From assembly GCA_045565285.1 (NCBI GenBank), contig JBJLFR010000033.1, forward strand, positions 1 through 52,927: a stretch of 52,927 bases of DNA, written 5' to 3'. Position numbers and translations under genes: made by a program. Below, piece by piece: positions 9,001 to 18,627 of this stretch (position 1 is its first letter; every line of letters begins with the position of its first letter). The DNA is from CACIIZ01 sp045565285 (GTDB taxonomy: Bacteria > Pseudomonadota > Alphaproteobacteria > Rhodobacterales > Rhodobacteraceae). The notes beneath the pieces are model-generated. The model did not search any database. It saw nothing but the letters and a program-made list of their open reading frames with translations, and had not been told where the DNA came from.

Positions 9001-9912
9001 TTATTTCTCTAAGATGAATTCCCTAATCTCTGTTTTTAAAAGTGGTGAAAACTGATTATCTGAAATTAATGTAAGATGAATTTTTCCGTCATTATCTTTC
9101 CACTTGCTCAAGCCCTCAAAATTATAATATTCCCAAGGTAAACTTTCTAATAAAATTTCTGAATTTTGAACATTATTTTTTTCAAATATTATTCTTCGTA
9201 ATCTTATTTTAAAACCATCGTAGAAAGAAAACTTTCTTTCCAGTGTTATTAAGTTTTCATCGTCAATCATTTCAGCATCTACCACCTTATAATCTTGATC
9301 AATTTTTATTTCATCGATAATTGACCACTCATTATTATTAAACCTGTAAATAGGATGATATTCTTTTCCCTTTGGTGGTAGTTCTGGAAGTGCATATAAT
9401 TCTCCACTTTCGTTAATTGCAAGAGCCTCAATACCATCATTAAATAAGAATTTATCAAAGTCTGTGTGTTTCGGTATAAATTCACCAGGGGCTTCTAAAG
9501 TTTTGTGATACATTACTCTATTATTGGATTCAAAAGATATGTAATATCCGTTGCTATTTAATTTGACTATTGACTCACTATCAACATTTCTTCCAGTTAG
9601 AATTACGCCTTTACTACTGAGAAGTGGTCCTTGATCTAAAATCTTTAAATCAACTATTTTATTTAAATCATTTCTTATTATTTTCCCTTTAAAAAAAAAA
9701 GATCTATCACTTATGAAAACAAAATTTTCACCATTTTCAGATATTGTAAGACCTGAAATACCACCAAATTCAGTTGTTTTATGTATTAAAATTTTGGAGC
9801 TTAAGAGATGTAGTTCCCATTTTTTTGATCCAGTTGAATAAGTAAAAAATGGAGTTAAATATATTGGTAAAATTATTAAAAAAATCTGGGTTAAAAAAAA
9901 CTTTTTGGACAT
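9001..9912 (-). CDS. Secreted esterase-like-activity-of-phytase protein
   Basis: A 303-aa protein with an N-terminal signal or anchor segment (residues 4-24, FFLTQIFLIILPIYLTPFF), so it is exported or membrane-tethered. The body reads like a beta-propeller of the esterase-like activity of phytase family: FGGISGLTISENGENFVFIS, ESIVKLNSNGYYISFE, GIEALAINESGELYALPE, and late WEYYNFEGLSKW. These show the repeated GISGL / G(I/L)EAL / FEGLS pattern typical of this family. No substrate can be assigned. It ends 23 bp upstream of dapD on the same strand and may be the first gene of that operon. The poly-A codon run KKKK near 9690 has no obvious effect on frame. Confidence 0.7.
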   Translation of the reverse strand: MSKKFFLTQIFLIILPIYLTPFFTYSTGSKKWELHLLSSKILIHKTTEFGGISGLTISENGENFVFISDRSFFFKGKIIRNDLNKIVDLKILDQGPLLSSKGVILTGRNVDSESIVKLNSNGYYISFESNNRVMYHKTLEAPGEFIPKHTDFDKFLFNDGIEALAINESGELYALPELPPKGKEYHPIYRFNNNEWSIIDEIKIDQDYKVVDAEMIDDENLITLERKFSFYDGFKIRLRRIIFEKNNVQNSEILLESLPWEYYNFEGLSKWKDNDGKIHLTLISDNQFSPLLKTEIREFILEK

Positions 9913-10034
9913 CTTAATATTATTAATGAAAAAAAATATATATATGTTAAAAAAATATAGATATGATTGTTTACTATATTGTAGTTTCTAGAATTTGAAG
10001 TTAGAAGAATTAATTATTAAATATTATTATACAA

Positions 10035-10313
10035 ATGACCTCACTTATTCAAATTATATCTGCGCTACTAAATATTATTACATTTATTGTAATAATAGAT
10101 GTTATTCTTTCTTTACTTATACAATTTGGAATTTTGGATCAAAGAAATCAATTTGTATCTCAAATTTGGTTATCAATTAGAAATGTTATGGAACCAATCT
10201 ATTCAAGGATAAGATCTTTTTTACCTAAAACTATTGGATTTGATTTAGCACCAGCAGTTTTGCTGTTTGGCATATTTGCAATAGAAATAATCATAAAAAA
10301 TAATTTTTATTAA
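10035..10313 (+). CDS. YggT family membrane protein
   Basis: A 92-aa integral membrane protein with two hydrophobic segments (about residues 4-30 and 68-88) flanking a loop with NVMEPIYSRIRSFLPK. The EP(I/L)..(I/P)R..(L/I)P loop followed by a conserved Asp and Pro (GFDLAPAVLL) is the YggT signature. Members are implicated in cell envelope or division-related processes in some bacteria, but no definite function is known. The gene ends 3 bp before the convergent argG stop. An overlapping frame starting at 9995 is a shadow. Start chosen at the ATG giving the normal family length. Confidence 0.87.
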   Translation: MTSLIQIISALLNIITFIVIIDVILSLLIQFGILDQRNQFVSQIWLSIRNVMEPIYSRIRSFLPKTIGFDLAPAVLLFGIFAIEIIIKNNFY

Positions 10314-10315
10314 TT

Positions 10316-11542
10316 TTAGTTACTTTTCATTTTTCTATAGGCTAAGATTTTCAATCTCAGAGCATTTAGATTTATAAAACCAGTTGCATCTTCTTGGTTA
10401 TAAGCCCCGTCATCATCTTCAAATGTAACTTGCTTTTCTGAATATAGGCTCAGTTTTGATTTTCTTGCTACAGATTTAACACTACCTTTATATAATTTAA
10501 GTGTAACTTCACCTTCAACATGTTTCTGGCTATAATCAATAAGTGATTGTAGCATTTCTCTTTCTGGTGAATACCAAAGTCCATTATAAATTAATTCAGA
10601 ATATTTTGGCATTAACTCGTCTTTTAAATGAGATGACCCACTATCTAAAGTAATACTTTCAATTGCTCTATGGGCTTCAAGCAAAATTGTACCACCGGGA
10701 GTTTCATAAATTCCCCTAGATTTCATTCCAATAAATCTACCCTCGACAAGATCTAATCTTCCAATGCCATGGTTGCCACCTATTTGATTTAATTTTTCTA
10801 ATAGCTCGTGCTCTTTCATTTTTTCGTCATTAATGGCAATAATATCACCTTTTCTAAATTGTATTCTTAACAATTCTGCTTTTTCTGGAGCTTCTTCAGG
10901 CGAGCAAGTTCTTTGAAAAACATACTCTGGAGCAAATTCTGAAGGATTTTCCAATATTTTACCTTCAGATGATGTGTGTAATATGTTTGCGTCAATAGAA
11001 AATGGAGCTTCCCCTTTCTTATCTTTTGAAATAGGAATTTGATTTTTTTCCGCAAACTCTAATAATTTCTTTCTACTATTTAACTTCCATACTCTCCAGG
11101 GACTAATTATACGAATATTTGGATTTAATGCATAACAGGATAATTCAAATCTTACCTGATCATTACCTTTTCCCGTTGCGCCATGAGCGACAGCATCCGC
11201 ATTAACTCTCCTAGCAATTTCAATTAACTTTTTTGATATTAAAGGTCTAGCTATTGCAGTACCTAATAAATATTGACCTTCATATTGTGCGTTAGCCCTA
11301 AACATAGGAAAAACAAAATCTCTGACAAATTCTTGTCTTAGATCTTCTATAAATATATTTTCAGGTTTTACGCCTAAAAGAAGAGCCTTTTCTCTAGCAG
11401 GTTCAAGTTCTTCTTTTTGTCCTATATCTGCTGTGAAAGTTACAACCTCACAATTATAATTTACTTGAAGCCATTTCAAAATTATAGATGTGTCCAACCC
11501 ACCTGAATAAGCTAATACAACTTTACCAGGGTTTTTGTTCAT
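10316..11542 (-). CDS. argG: Argininosuccinate synthase
   Basis: Condenses citrulline and aspartate with ATP to argininosuccinate, the penultimate step of arginine synthesis. The 408-aa protein begins with KVVLAYSGGLDTSIILKWL, the N-type PP-loop (SGGLDTS), and contains the downstream hallmarks AHGATGKGNDQVRFE and GRLDLVEGRFIGMKSRGIYE. Length and motif order match the family throughout, with no disruption. It is a single gene here, converging on yggT with 2 bp between them and separated by 164 bp from the divergent alcohol dehydrogenase. argH, the following enzyme, is at 30.5 kb in this window. Confidence 0.98.
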   Translation of the reverse strand: MNKNPGKVVLAYSGGLDTSIILKWLQVNYNCEVVTFTADIGQKEELEPAREKALLLGVKPENIFIEDLRQEFVRDFVFPMFRANAQYEGQYLLGTAIARPLISKKLIEIARRVNADAVAHGATGKGNDQVRFELSCYALNPNIRIISPWRVWKLNSRKKLLEFAEKNQIPISKDKKGEAPFSIDANILHTSSEGKILENPSEFAPEYVFQRTCSPEEAPEKAELLRIQFRKGDIIAINDEKMKEHELLEKLNQIGGNHGIGRLDLVEGRFIGMKSRGIYETPGGTILLEAHRAIESITLDSGSSHLKDELMPKYSELIYNGLWYSPEREMLQSLIDYSQKHVEGEVTLKLYKGSVKSVARKSKLSLYSEKQVTFEDDDGAYNQEDATGFINLNALRLKILAYRKMKSN

Positions 11543-11706
11543 TTTAAAAATCCTTTTTATAGATTTAAAATTTATTGAATTTATTAATTAATTTTTTTAA
11601 CAATAATAATCATTTGAAATCAAGTATTCATTCTAATTAATATTGTATATCCATTAAAATTTAAGATAAATTGATTATTGATAAAGTATATGCTTTAAAT
11701 AATTAG

Positions 11707-12885
11707 ATGAATGATTTAGATAATTTTAATTTTAATACAACTCCAGATATTCGTTTTGGTTCGAATATTTTAATTTCCTCTGTTGCTGAAATAAAAAAAA
11801 TATTAGGACCTAGAATTTTTATAATTTCAGATCCTACCCTATCTAAAATAGGATTATATAATACTTTGGTTGATCATCTTAAATCTAAAGGTATTAAAAT
11901 TAAAATATATGATAAGATAAAAGAAGATCCATCTATTGAAAATTTACAATCTGCGATTGTAGAAGCTACTATTTTTTTAACTACTGGCATATTAGGTTTT
12001 GGAGGTGGATCTCCAATGGATGTAGCAAAGTTAACCTCATTACTGTTAGGTTCAAATGATAATATAGATGAAATTTGGGGGGTGAATAAGGTTGAAGGCC
12101 CAAGATTACCACTTGTTTTAATTCCAACAACTGCAGGAACTGGTTCTGAAGTTACACCTATCTCTATTATAACTATGTCTAACAAAGAAAAGAAGGGTGT
12201 CTCTTCGAAAGTCATAATTCCTGATTTAGCCATCGTAGACCCAATATTAACTCTGAATCTTCCTTCTAAAACAACAGCTAGTACTGGTATTGATGCTATG
12301 GTTCATGCTATTGAGGCCTATACTTCAAAAAGTAAAAATAATAATATAATCTCGAAGGCTCTTGCTGAAAAAGCCTTGAAGCTAATAGGAGATTCTATAA
12401 TACAAGCAGTAGAAAATGGAAAAAATGATATACAAGCCAGAAATAAAATGTTGTTGGGTTCATTAATGGCGGGAATTTCTTTTGCTAATTCTCCTGTGGC
12501 TGCAATACACGCATTAGCTTATCCACTTGGAGGAAAATATAAAATAACTCATGGCTTATCAAATGCATTAATATTGCCTTATGTAATCAAATTTAACATG
12601 AAAGATAAGGAAACAAGAAATTCATACCTCTATTTATCAGACATTATATTTCCTAAATTAAGTAATATTAAAAATAAAAAAAATAAAACGGTTGCTTTTG
12701 TTAATGAATTTATTGATTTGTCAAAAAGATTTAATTTACCAACTAAAATCAGGGAACTGGGTATTCCAAAAAAAGCATGCAAAGAAATGTCTGTTGAAGC
12801 TATGAAACAGGAAAGGTTGTTAATAAATAATCCAATAAATATAACAGGAGATGATGCACACAAAATATACGAGGAAGCTTGGTGA
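11707..12885 (+). CDS. Iron-containing alcohol dehydrogenase
   Basis: A 392-aa member of the group III, iron-dependent NAD(P)-linked alcohol dehydrogenase family. The N-terminal Rossmann-like half contains GFGGGSPMDVAKLTSLLL (the GGGS..D dinucleotide-binding motif) and IPTTAGTGSEVTPISII. The C-terminal metal-binding half contains DAMVHAIEAYTS and HALAYPLGGKYKITHG, which provide the Asp and three His ligands. Full length and intact. The physiological substrate (primary alcohol, lactaldehyde, maleylacetate-like and others) cannot be read from sequence. The next gene, an alpha/beta hydrolase, starts 60 bp downstream on the same strand. Confidence 0.9.
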   Translation: MNDLDNFNFNTTPDIRFGSNILISSVAEIKKILGPRIFIISDPTLSKIGLYNTLVDHLKSKGIKIKIYDKIKEDPSIENLQSAIVEATIFLTTGILGFGGGSPMDVAKLTSLLLGSNDNIDEIWGVNKVEGPRLPLVLIPTTAGTGSEVTPISIITMSNKEKKGVSSKVIIPDLAIVDPILTLNLPSKTTASTGIDAMVHAIEAYTSKSKNNNIISKALAEKALKLIGDSIIQAVENGKNDIQARNKMLLGSLMAGISFANSPVAAIHALAYPLGGKYKITHGLSNALILPYVIKFNMKDKETRNSYLYLSDIIFPKLSNIKNKKNKTVAFVNEFIDLSKRFNLPTKIRELGIPKKACKEMSVEAMKQERLLINNPINITGDDAHKIYEEAW

Positions 12886-12945
12886 TTGATAAAATAAGAA
12901 TAACAAATTATAAAAAGTGATAATTATTGGTTTTATTATTTTTTT

Positions 12946-13719
12946 ATGCTTAGTTTTAAACATTTTTCACACCAAAAATATCACGATTATCTCATTATTG
13001 CTCATGGCCTTTTTGGTTCAAAAACAAACTGGATGAGCACAGCTAAATTTTTGAGTGAAAATTTACCACTTGAAATCATAATTGTAGATTTAAGAAATCA
13101 TGGATCTTCTTTTTGGTCTGATAATCATGATTATGTTTCTTTGGCTCATGATTTAATAAAACTATCTAAAAATTTTTCTAATAGAGTAAATCTACTTGGA
13201 CATTCAATGGGTGGAAAAGCAGCAATGTATGCTTGTCTTTCCAACCCAGAAGTTTTTAAAAAGTTAGTAGTAGTTGATATAAGTCCTATTAATTATTCAG
13301 TATCTGAGTTCATTAATTACATAGAATTATTGCAAAATTTAGATTTGAATAGAATTCAATCAAGAAAAGAAGCAGATAATGAATTACAGAAGAAAATAAT
13401 TGATAAAAATGTAAGATCATTTTTATTACAAAATTTATACCTACAAGATGGTCAAAATTATCATTGGAAAATAAATTTAGAGTCTCTAAAGAAAAACATC
13501 AATAAGATAAAATCTTTTCCAAAAGTTCAATGTAGTTTTGAAGGTAACACACTCTTCATAAAAGGAGAAAAATCTTCTTATATTCTTGAAGAGCATCTTC
13601 CAATAATTAAAAAACTTTTCCCAAATTTCTTTCTTAAAAAAATTTCAAATGCTGGGCATTGGCCACAAGTTGAACAGCAGGATTTATTCAGAAAAGAGCT
13701 CCTAAATTTTTTTGCATAA
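12946..13719 (+). CDS. Alpha/beta hydrolase, YbfF-type esterase
   Basis: A 257-aa alpha/beta-hydrolase-fold esterase. The oxyanion-hole motif HGLFGSKTNW lies near residue 19, VDLRNHGSS matches the conserved D.RNHG(R/S)S segment, and the nucleophile elbow is LLGHSMGGKAAM. The strand VVVDISPI follows, and the catalytic His is in NAGHWPQVEQ near the C-terminus. This set is characteristic of the YbfF/abhydrolase-11 type of short-chain acyl esterase. It follows the iron alcohol dehydrogenase in the same direction and converges on the thiolase gene with 13 bp between stops. The physiological substrate is unknown. Confidence 0.85.
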   Translation: MLSFKHFSHQKYHDYLIIAHGLFGSKTNWMSTAKFLSENLPLEIIIVDLRNHGSSFWSDNHDYVSLAHDLIKLSKNFSNRVNLLGHSMGGKAAMYACLSNPEVFKKLVVVDISPINYSVSEFINYIELLQNLDLNRIQSRKEADNELQKKIIDKNVRSFLLQNLYLQDGQNYHWKINLESLKKNINKIKSFPKVQCSFEGNTLFIKGEKSSYILEEHLPIIKKLFPNFFLKKISNAGHWPQVEQQDLFRKELLNFFA

Positions 13720-13732
13720 AAATCTTCGAATA

Positions 13733-14899
13733 TTATACTCTTTCAATTGCTAGTGCAATTCCTTGTCCACCACCTATACACATAGTTATTAAAGCGAAGT
13801 TCCCATCAATTCTTTCTAACTCATTTAAGGCTTTAATAGTTAAGATTGCTCCTGTTGCACCAATTGGATGTCCTAGTGCAATTGCTCCACCATTTGGGTT
13901 AACTCGATCAGGATCAAGTTTTAATTCTTTAGAAACTGCGCATGCTTGTGCTGCAAAAGCTTCGTTACTTTCTATTACATCAAAATCCTTTTCAGATAAT
14001 CCAGTTTTATCAAAAAGCTTTTTTACAGCGACTATAGGACCTATACCCATAACTTCAGGTCTAACTCCAGAATGAGAATAACCAAGTATTTTAGCTTTAA
14101 CTTTTAAGCCATTAGATTTAGCGGCAGCTGCAGTGCTTAAAACTAATGCAGCGGCACCATCGTTTAATCCAGATGAGTTACCTGCAGTAACTGTTCCTTT
14201 TTCCATAAATACCGACTTAAGACTTTTTAAGCTTTCAGAATCTGTTAGTTTTGGATGCTCATCAATATTAAATATATTTTTTTTGATTTCAACACCAACA
14301 ATTTGATCTTTAAAGTAACCTTTTTCAATAGCTGATGAAGCTCTATTTTGACTTTGTAAAGAAAAACTGTCTTGTTCTTCTCTTGAAATTTTATATTCAC
14401 TAGCTACGTTCTCAGCAGTAACTCCCATATGTCCAGTATCAAAGGGACAATGCAATGCTCCTAACATCATATCTTCTACCATAGTATTGCCCATTCTTTT
14501 TCCCCACCTATTAGATTTTATAATATGTGGTGATTTGCTCATATTTTCTGATCCACCAGCAAGTCCAAAATTAGCGTCACCTAATGTTAAACTTTGGATA
14601 ATAGAAACTATTGCTTGCAAACCAGATCCACACAAACGATTTACATTCATAGCAGCTACACTTTTGGGTAATCCAGAGTTTAATGATACTACCCTGGAGA
14701 GATACATATCCTTAGGTTCTGTATTAATAACATGTCCAAAAGCAACTTGACCAACTTCTTTTTTGTCAACTCCTGAATTTTCCAAGGCCTTTTTTGCAAC
14801 CATAGTTCCAAGTTCAATTGGTGATACTGATTTTAGTGATCCTCCAAAACTGCCAATTGCAGTTCTAGATCCAGATATTATTACAACTTCTTCTTGCAT
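13733..14899 (-). CDS. Acetyl-CoA acetyltransferase (beta-ketothiolase)
   Basis: A 388-aa thiolase that either condenses two acetyl-CoA or cleaves beta-ketoacyl-CoA. All catalytic elements are present: the acyl-accepting Cys in NRLCGSGLQAI (around residue 88), NEAFAAQA, the His in GGAIALGHPIGATGA, and the second Cys in MCIGGGQGIALAIE at the C-terminus. Its length is that of bacterial biosynthetic or degradative thiolases. No phaB, fadB or CoA-transferase gene is adjacent, so the pathway (PHB, ketone body or beta-oxidation) cannot be fixed from context. It diverges from the transaminase gene across 142 bp of AT-rich DNA. Confidence 0.94.
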   Translation of the reverse strand: MQEEVVIISGSRTAIGSFGGSLKSVSPIELGTMVAKKALENSGVDKKEVGQVAFGHVINTEPKDMYLSRVVSLNSGLPKSVAAMNVNRLCGSGLQAIVSIIQSLTLGDANFGLAGGSENMSKSPHIIKSNRWGKRMGNTMVEDMMLGALHCPFDTGHMGVTAENVASEYKISREEQDSFSLQSQNRASSAIEKGYFKDQIVGVEIKKNIFNIDEHPKLTDSESLKSLKSVFMEKGTVTAGNSSGLNDGAAALVLSTAAAAKSNGLKVKAKILGYSHSGVRPEVMGIGPIVAVKKLFDKTGLSEKDFDVIESNEAFAAQACAVSKELKLDPDRVNPNGGAIALGHPIGATGAILTIKALNELERIDGNFALITMCIGGGQGIALAIERV

Positions 14900-15041
14900 A
14901 AATTATTAGTTCCTTAATTTTTTTAAAAAAAGTTTTATAAATTAATGTATTATAATAAAATTTACTACTATGCTATAATTTATTAATAATATTAATAATT
15001 TAAGATTAAAACATATATAAAAAATTTTAAAAAAATCAAAA

Positions 15042-15899
15042 ATGGGAAGATTAGTCTATATAAATAGTAAATTTGTTAGAGAGGATGAAGCATATATCTC
15101 TATTTTTGATAGAGGATTTTTATTTAGTGATGCAATTTATGAAGTTACAGCTGTAATTGATAAGAAGTTAGTTTCTTGGGCAGAACATTTAGTTAGGCTA
15201 AGGTATAGTTTGAAGGAATTAAATATAAAATTTTCATATACTGACGATGAACTTTTATCTATACATAAAAAACTCATTGAACAAAATAATGTTAATGAAG
15301 GGTTGGTTTATTTACAAATATCTAGGGGAAAAGCTGAACGTGATTTTGCATTTCCGTATCCTGAAGTAGAACCAACAATAGTTCTTTTTACCCAGAAAAA
15401 AGATATAATTAATAATCAAAAGGTTAAATCTGGTGCTAAAGTTATTTCTTCTTCCGATCTAAGGTGGGGTAGAGCTGATATTAAAACGGTTCAATTATTG
15501 TATGCTTCAATGATGAAACAGAAGGCTTTAGATTTAGGTAAAGACGATGTTTGGTTTGTAAATAATAAATTAATTACTGAAGGAAGTTCAAATAATACGT
15601 TTATACTATCCAAAAATGGGACACTTATTACAAGATCACTATCGCCCAAAATTCTTTCAGGTATAACTAGAAAATCAATATTACAATACGCGAAAAGTGC
15701 AAAATTTATCATTAAAGAAAAACCTTTTACAGTTGAAGATACAATAAATGCAAAAGAAGCTTTTTCTTGTTCCTCTACAACTTTTATAATGCCTGTAATT
15801 GAGATTGATAATAGTAAAATCGGAAATGGTATTCCTGGGGAGCATACCTTAAAGCTACGGCAACTCTATATAAAAAATATAAGAAAAGAATTAATCTGA
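15042..15899 (+). CDS. dat: D-amino acid (D-alanine) aminotransferase
   Basis: A 285-aa PLP-dependent class IV aminotransferase, most like D-alanine transaminase, which makes D-glutamate and D-alanine for peptidoglycan. The N-terminus carries the FDRGFLFSDAIYEVTAV motif of the family. The segment WGRADIKTVQLL contains the PLP Lys, ITEGSSNNTFI contains the Glu that contacts the pyridine ring, and GITRKSIL matches the phosphate-binding loop. The last 9 bp overlap the convergent DUF1244 gene. A branched-chain aminotransferase is less likely because of the short length and the D-AAT-style N-terminus. Confidence 0.87.
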   Translation: MGRLVYINSKFVREDEAYISIFDRGFLFSDAIYEVTAVIDKKLVSWAEHLVRLRYSLKELNIKFSYTDDELLSIHKKLIEQNNVNEGLVYLQISRGKAERDFAFPYPEVEPTIVLFTQKKDIINNQKVKSGAKVISSSDLRWGRADIKTVQLLYASMMKQKALDLGKDDVWFVNNKLITEGSSNNTFILSKNGTLITRSLSPKILSGITRKSILQYAKSAKFIIKEKPFTVEDTINAKEAFSCSSTTFIMPVIEIDNSKIGNGIPGEHTLKLRQLYIKNIRKELI

Positions 15900-16196
15900 G
15901 GTTGTTTCTTTATTTTTTTTCATGACTTTTTCTACTTCATCAGGGGTTCTATCTATTTGAAAATTATTTTTCCACTTTTCATATGGCATGCCATAAATTA
16001 ATTCTTTAGCTTGATCTTTATCAATTTGAATCCCCTTTTTTTCTGCTTCTTCACTATACCATCTAGACAAACAATTTCGGCAAAAACCAGCCAAATTCAT
16101 AAGATCTAAGTTCTGCACATCTGTTCTAGTTGAAAGGTGATTTAGTAACCTTTTAAATGTGGCCGCTTCTAATGTTTCTTTGTTTAAATTTTTCAT
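15891..16196 (-). CDS. DUF1244 family protein
   Basis: A 101-aa soluble protein of the proteobacterial DUF1244 family. The diagnostic core is RTDVQNLDLMNLAGFCRNCL followed by SRWY and GMPYEKWK. The spaced cysteines in FCRNC are conserved in the family and suggest a metal or redox site, but no function is established. In other alphaproteobacteria this gene commonly lies near pyk, as it does here, divergently and 203 bp away. The 3' end overlaps dat by 9 bp. Confidence 0.88.
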   Translation of the reverse strand: MKNLNKETLEAATFKRLLNHLSTRTDVQNLDLMNLAGFCRNCLSRWYSEEAEKKGIQIDKDQAKELIYGMPYEKWKNNFQIDRTPDEVEKVMKKNKETTSD

Positions 16197-16399
16197 TTTT
16201 ATCCAGACTATGATTTAAAAATTTATATATAATTCTTTATATTAAAATAAATTTATTTATAATCAAATGAAATTGAGATGCTAATATATCACAGAAAAAT
16301 CCTTTATATAGTTTAAATTAGAAAATAGTTAATTTAAAAATAAATTCTACTATTGTCCTCATCAGAGCAGTATAAAAATTATAATGGGTTTAGAATTCT

Positions 16400-17857
16400 A
16401 TGGCAGAAGGTTTAAGAAGAAATAGAAATGTTAAAATTGTTGCAACATTAGGTCCTGCATCTAACACTGAAGAGATGGTATCAAAATTATTTGAAGAGGG
16501 TGTTGACGTTTTTCGTCTTAATTTAAGTCACGGATTACATGATGAAATAAAAAATAGACATGAAATTATAAGAAGAGTTGAAAAAAAATTCAGTAGACCA
16601 ATCTGTATTTTAGCAGATCTTCAAGGACCAAAATTAAGATGTGGGGATTTTAAAGATAAGCAAGCAGAATTAGTTAATGGACAATCTTTTGTTTTTGATA
16701 AAGAAGAAAAACTTGGAGACTCTAAAAGGGTTCATCTTCCTGAATTCAAAGTATTCACGAATTTGAAAAAAGGATCCAAAGTTCTTGTAAATGACGGAAA
16801 AATTAGATTAGTAGTTAAAGAAGTTAACAAAAGTTTTGTAAAAACTGAAGTGTTAGTGGGTGGAATCATTTCTGATAAAAAAGGAATAAATGTTCCTGAC
16901 CAAATTTTACCTTTGTCTGCTCTTTCTAAAAAAGACTTAAGGGATTTAGAATTTGTTTGTGATCTTGGAATAGAGTGGTTGGGGCTTTCTTTTGTTCAAA
17001 GAGCCAGGGATATTAAAGAAGCAAAAAAATTGGTTCGTGGAAGAGCAGCAATTTTGTCAAAAATTGAAAAACCATCAGCAGTTGAGGCTTTTGATGAAAT
17101 TTTAGAAGCAACTGATGCCGTCATGGTTGCACGTGGGGATCTAGGAGTAGAGCTTCCAATTGAAACTCTTCCTCCTATTCAAAAAAGGTTAGTTAAACAA
17201 TGTAGAGATTCTGGAAAACCAGTAATTGTAGCAACTCAAATGATGGAAAGCATGATTAATTCGCCGGTACCAACTAGGGCTGAGGTTTCTGATGTTGCTC
17301 AAGCAATTTATGAAGGAGCAGATGCAGTAATGTTATCTGCTGAAAGTGCTGTAGGGAATTACCCAGTCGAAGCAGTGAGAACTATGAATAGTATTGCTAC
17401 AGAAGTTGAAAAAGAAAAAACATATCGTCAAGTTATTGAATCTTCTAGGACTCCTCTAAAAAGAGGAGTATCAGACGCTATAACTGTAGCTGCAAGAGAA
17501 GTTGCTGAAACAACTAATGTTAAAGTAATATGTTGTTTTACAGAAACGGGTACAACAGCTTCACTTACTTCTCGGGAGCGCCCAAAAGTACCTATAATCG
17601 CTTTAACTCCAAAAATTACAATAGCTAGAAGATTAACTTTGAATTGGGGTTTACACTGTATAATTACTGAAGAACTTACAAGATTTAAAATGGCAGTAGT
17701 TAATGCAGCAAAAGCAGCAAGAATGTATGGATTTGCTAATAATAATGACAAAATTATTGTAATTGCAGGTGTTCCTTTTAATGTATCTGGGACAACCAAT
17801 ATTTTAAGAGTTGCTCCAGCTGATGAGAAAAAAATATTTGAAGGAGAAAGTAATTAA
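16400..17857 (+). CDS. pyk: Pyruvate kinase
   Basis: Catalyses the last ATP-forming step of glycolysis, phosphoenolpyruvate to pyruvate. The 485-aa protein has the expected layout: an N-terminal TIM-barrel part with KIVATLGPAS and FRLNLSHG, the B-domain insertion, and the catalytic block ILSKIEKPSAVEAFDEI then VMVARGDLGVELP. IVATQMMESMI and VMLSAESAVGNYPVEAV follow, with a C-terminal allosteric domain ending in NVSGTTNILRV. Nothing is missing. It is upstream of rpmI/rplT on the same strand but separated by 96 bp that contain a candidate promoter. Confidence 0.98.
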   Translation: MAEGLRRNRNVKIVATLGPASNTEEMVSKLFEEGVDVFRLNLSHGLHDEIKNRHEIIRRVEKKFSRPICILADLQGPKLRCGDFKDKQAELVNGQSFVFDKEEKLGDSKRVHLPEFKVFTNLKKGSKVLVNDGKIRLVVKEVNKSFVKTEVLVGGIISDKKGINVPDQILPLSALSKKDLRDLEFVCDLGIEWLGLSFVQRARDIKEAKKLVRGRAAILSKIEKPSAVEAFDEILEATDAVMVARGDLGVELPIETLPPIQKRLVKQCRDSGKPVIVATQMMESMINSPVPTRAEVSDVAQAIYEGADAVMLSAESAVGNYPVEAVRTMNSIATEVEKEKTYRQVIESSRTPLKRGVSDAITVAAREVAETTNVKVICCFTETGTTASLTSRERPKVPIIALTPKITIARRLTLNWGLHCIITEELTRFKMAVVNAAKAARMYGFANNNDKIIVIAGVPFNVSGTTNILRVAPADEKKIFEGESN

Positions 17858-17892
17858 GAATTTAAATAATCTAATTATATTAAAACAATTTT

Positions 17893-17921
17893 TTGTCTTG
17901 CAAATTTTTTTAATAAATACT
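17893..17921 (+). promoter_or_regulatory. Candidate sigma-70 promoter for rpmI-rplT
   Basis: In the 96-bp gap before rpmI, a TTGTCT (17893-17898) and an AATACT (17916-17921) are separated by 17 bp, a fair match to the -35 and -10 consensus. The predicted start would be about 25 bp before the rpmI ATG. AT-rich DNA gives such matches by chance, so this is only a candidate. Confidence 0.3.
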
Positions 17922-17953
17922 AAGTAAGATGAATTAAATTAATCGGTGAACTA

Positions 17954-18154
17954 ATGCCAAAAATGAAAACTAAATCTGGTGCAAAGAAAAGATTTAAATC
18001 TACTGCTTCTGGCTTGTTAAAAGCTGCACAAGCAGGTAAAAGGCATGGTATGATTAAGCGTTCAAGAAAATTCATTAGAAATGCACGCGGCACAACTACT
18101 CTTTCTAAAGCGGACGAAGGAATTGTTAAAACCTATATGCCGTATGCTAGGTAA
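17954..18154 (+). CDS. rpmI: 50S ribosomal protein L35
   Basis: A 66-aa basic ribosomal protein. The N-terminus MPKMKTKSGAKKRFKSTASG and the internal GKRHGMIKRSRKFIRNARGT are diagnostic of bacterial L35. It lies 10 bp before rplT, the standard pairing. The usual upstream partner infC is not present; pyk occupies that position instead. Confidence 0.98.
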   Translation: MPKMKTKSGAKKRFKSTASGLLKAAQAGKRHGMIKRSRKFIRNARGTTTLSKADEGIVKTYMPYAR

Positions 18155-18164
18155 AGGATAGCAA

Positions 18165-18527
18165 ATGTCACGAGTTCGACCTGGTCCAGTAACAAAATCC
18201 AGGCATAAAAAAATACTTAAGGCCGCAAAAGGTTATTATGGTGCTAGAAGCCGAACTTTTAAAACTGCGGCTCAAGCAGTTGATAAAGCTCTTCAATATG
18301 CTACAAGAGATAGGAGAGTTAAAAAAAGAACTTTTAGATCGCTATGGGTACAAAGAATTAATGCAGCTGTAAGAGAATTAGAGCCCACTTTTAATTACAG
18401 TAAGTTTATTAATGGTTTGATAAAAGCAAATGTATTTGTTGATAGAAAAATATTATCTGAACTTGCTGTTAACGAGCCCGAAACTTTCAAGAAAATTTTC
18501 GAAATTGCAAAATCAAAAATAGCATAG
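18165..18527 (+). CDS. rplT: 50S ribosomal protein L20
   Basis: A 120-aa RNA-binding protein needed for early 50S assembly. The long basic N-terminal helix (MSRVRPGPVTKSRHKKILKA, then KGYYGARSRTFKTAAQAVDK) and YATRDRRVKKRTFRSLWVQR are those of L20. It is directly downstream of rpmI, followed by 12 T residues at 18530-18541 and then pheS about 100 bp later. The order rpmI-rplT-pheS-pheT is common in bacteria. Confidence 0.98.
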   Translation: MSRVRPGPVTKSRHKKILKAAKGYYGARSRTFKTAAQAVDKALQYATRDRRVKKRTFRSLWVQRINAAVRELEPTFNYSKFINGLIKANVFVDRKILSELAVNEPETFKKIFEIAKSKIA

Positions 18528-18627
18528 ACTTTTTTTTTTTTATTTAATTAAATTTAGGGTAGATACTAGATATAAGTTCATAATCTGAATTTTGTATATT
18601 TAAAACCAAAAATTATTGAGGCTCTCA

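Noticed and set aside
9995..10180. 61-codon plus-strand open frame starting upstream of the YggT gene.
   Set aside because: It overlaps the clear YggT frame and has a low-complexity Tyr/Asn-rich composition typical of a shadow frame.
18528..18600. T12 run after rplT as a rho-independent terminator.
   Set aside because: I found no convincing GC-containing hairpin directly before the T run, so it may be only composition.
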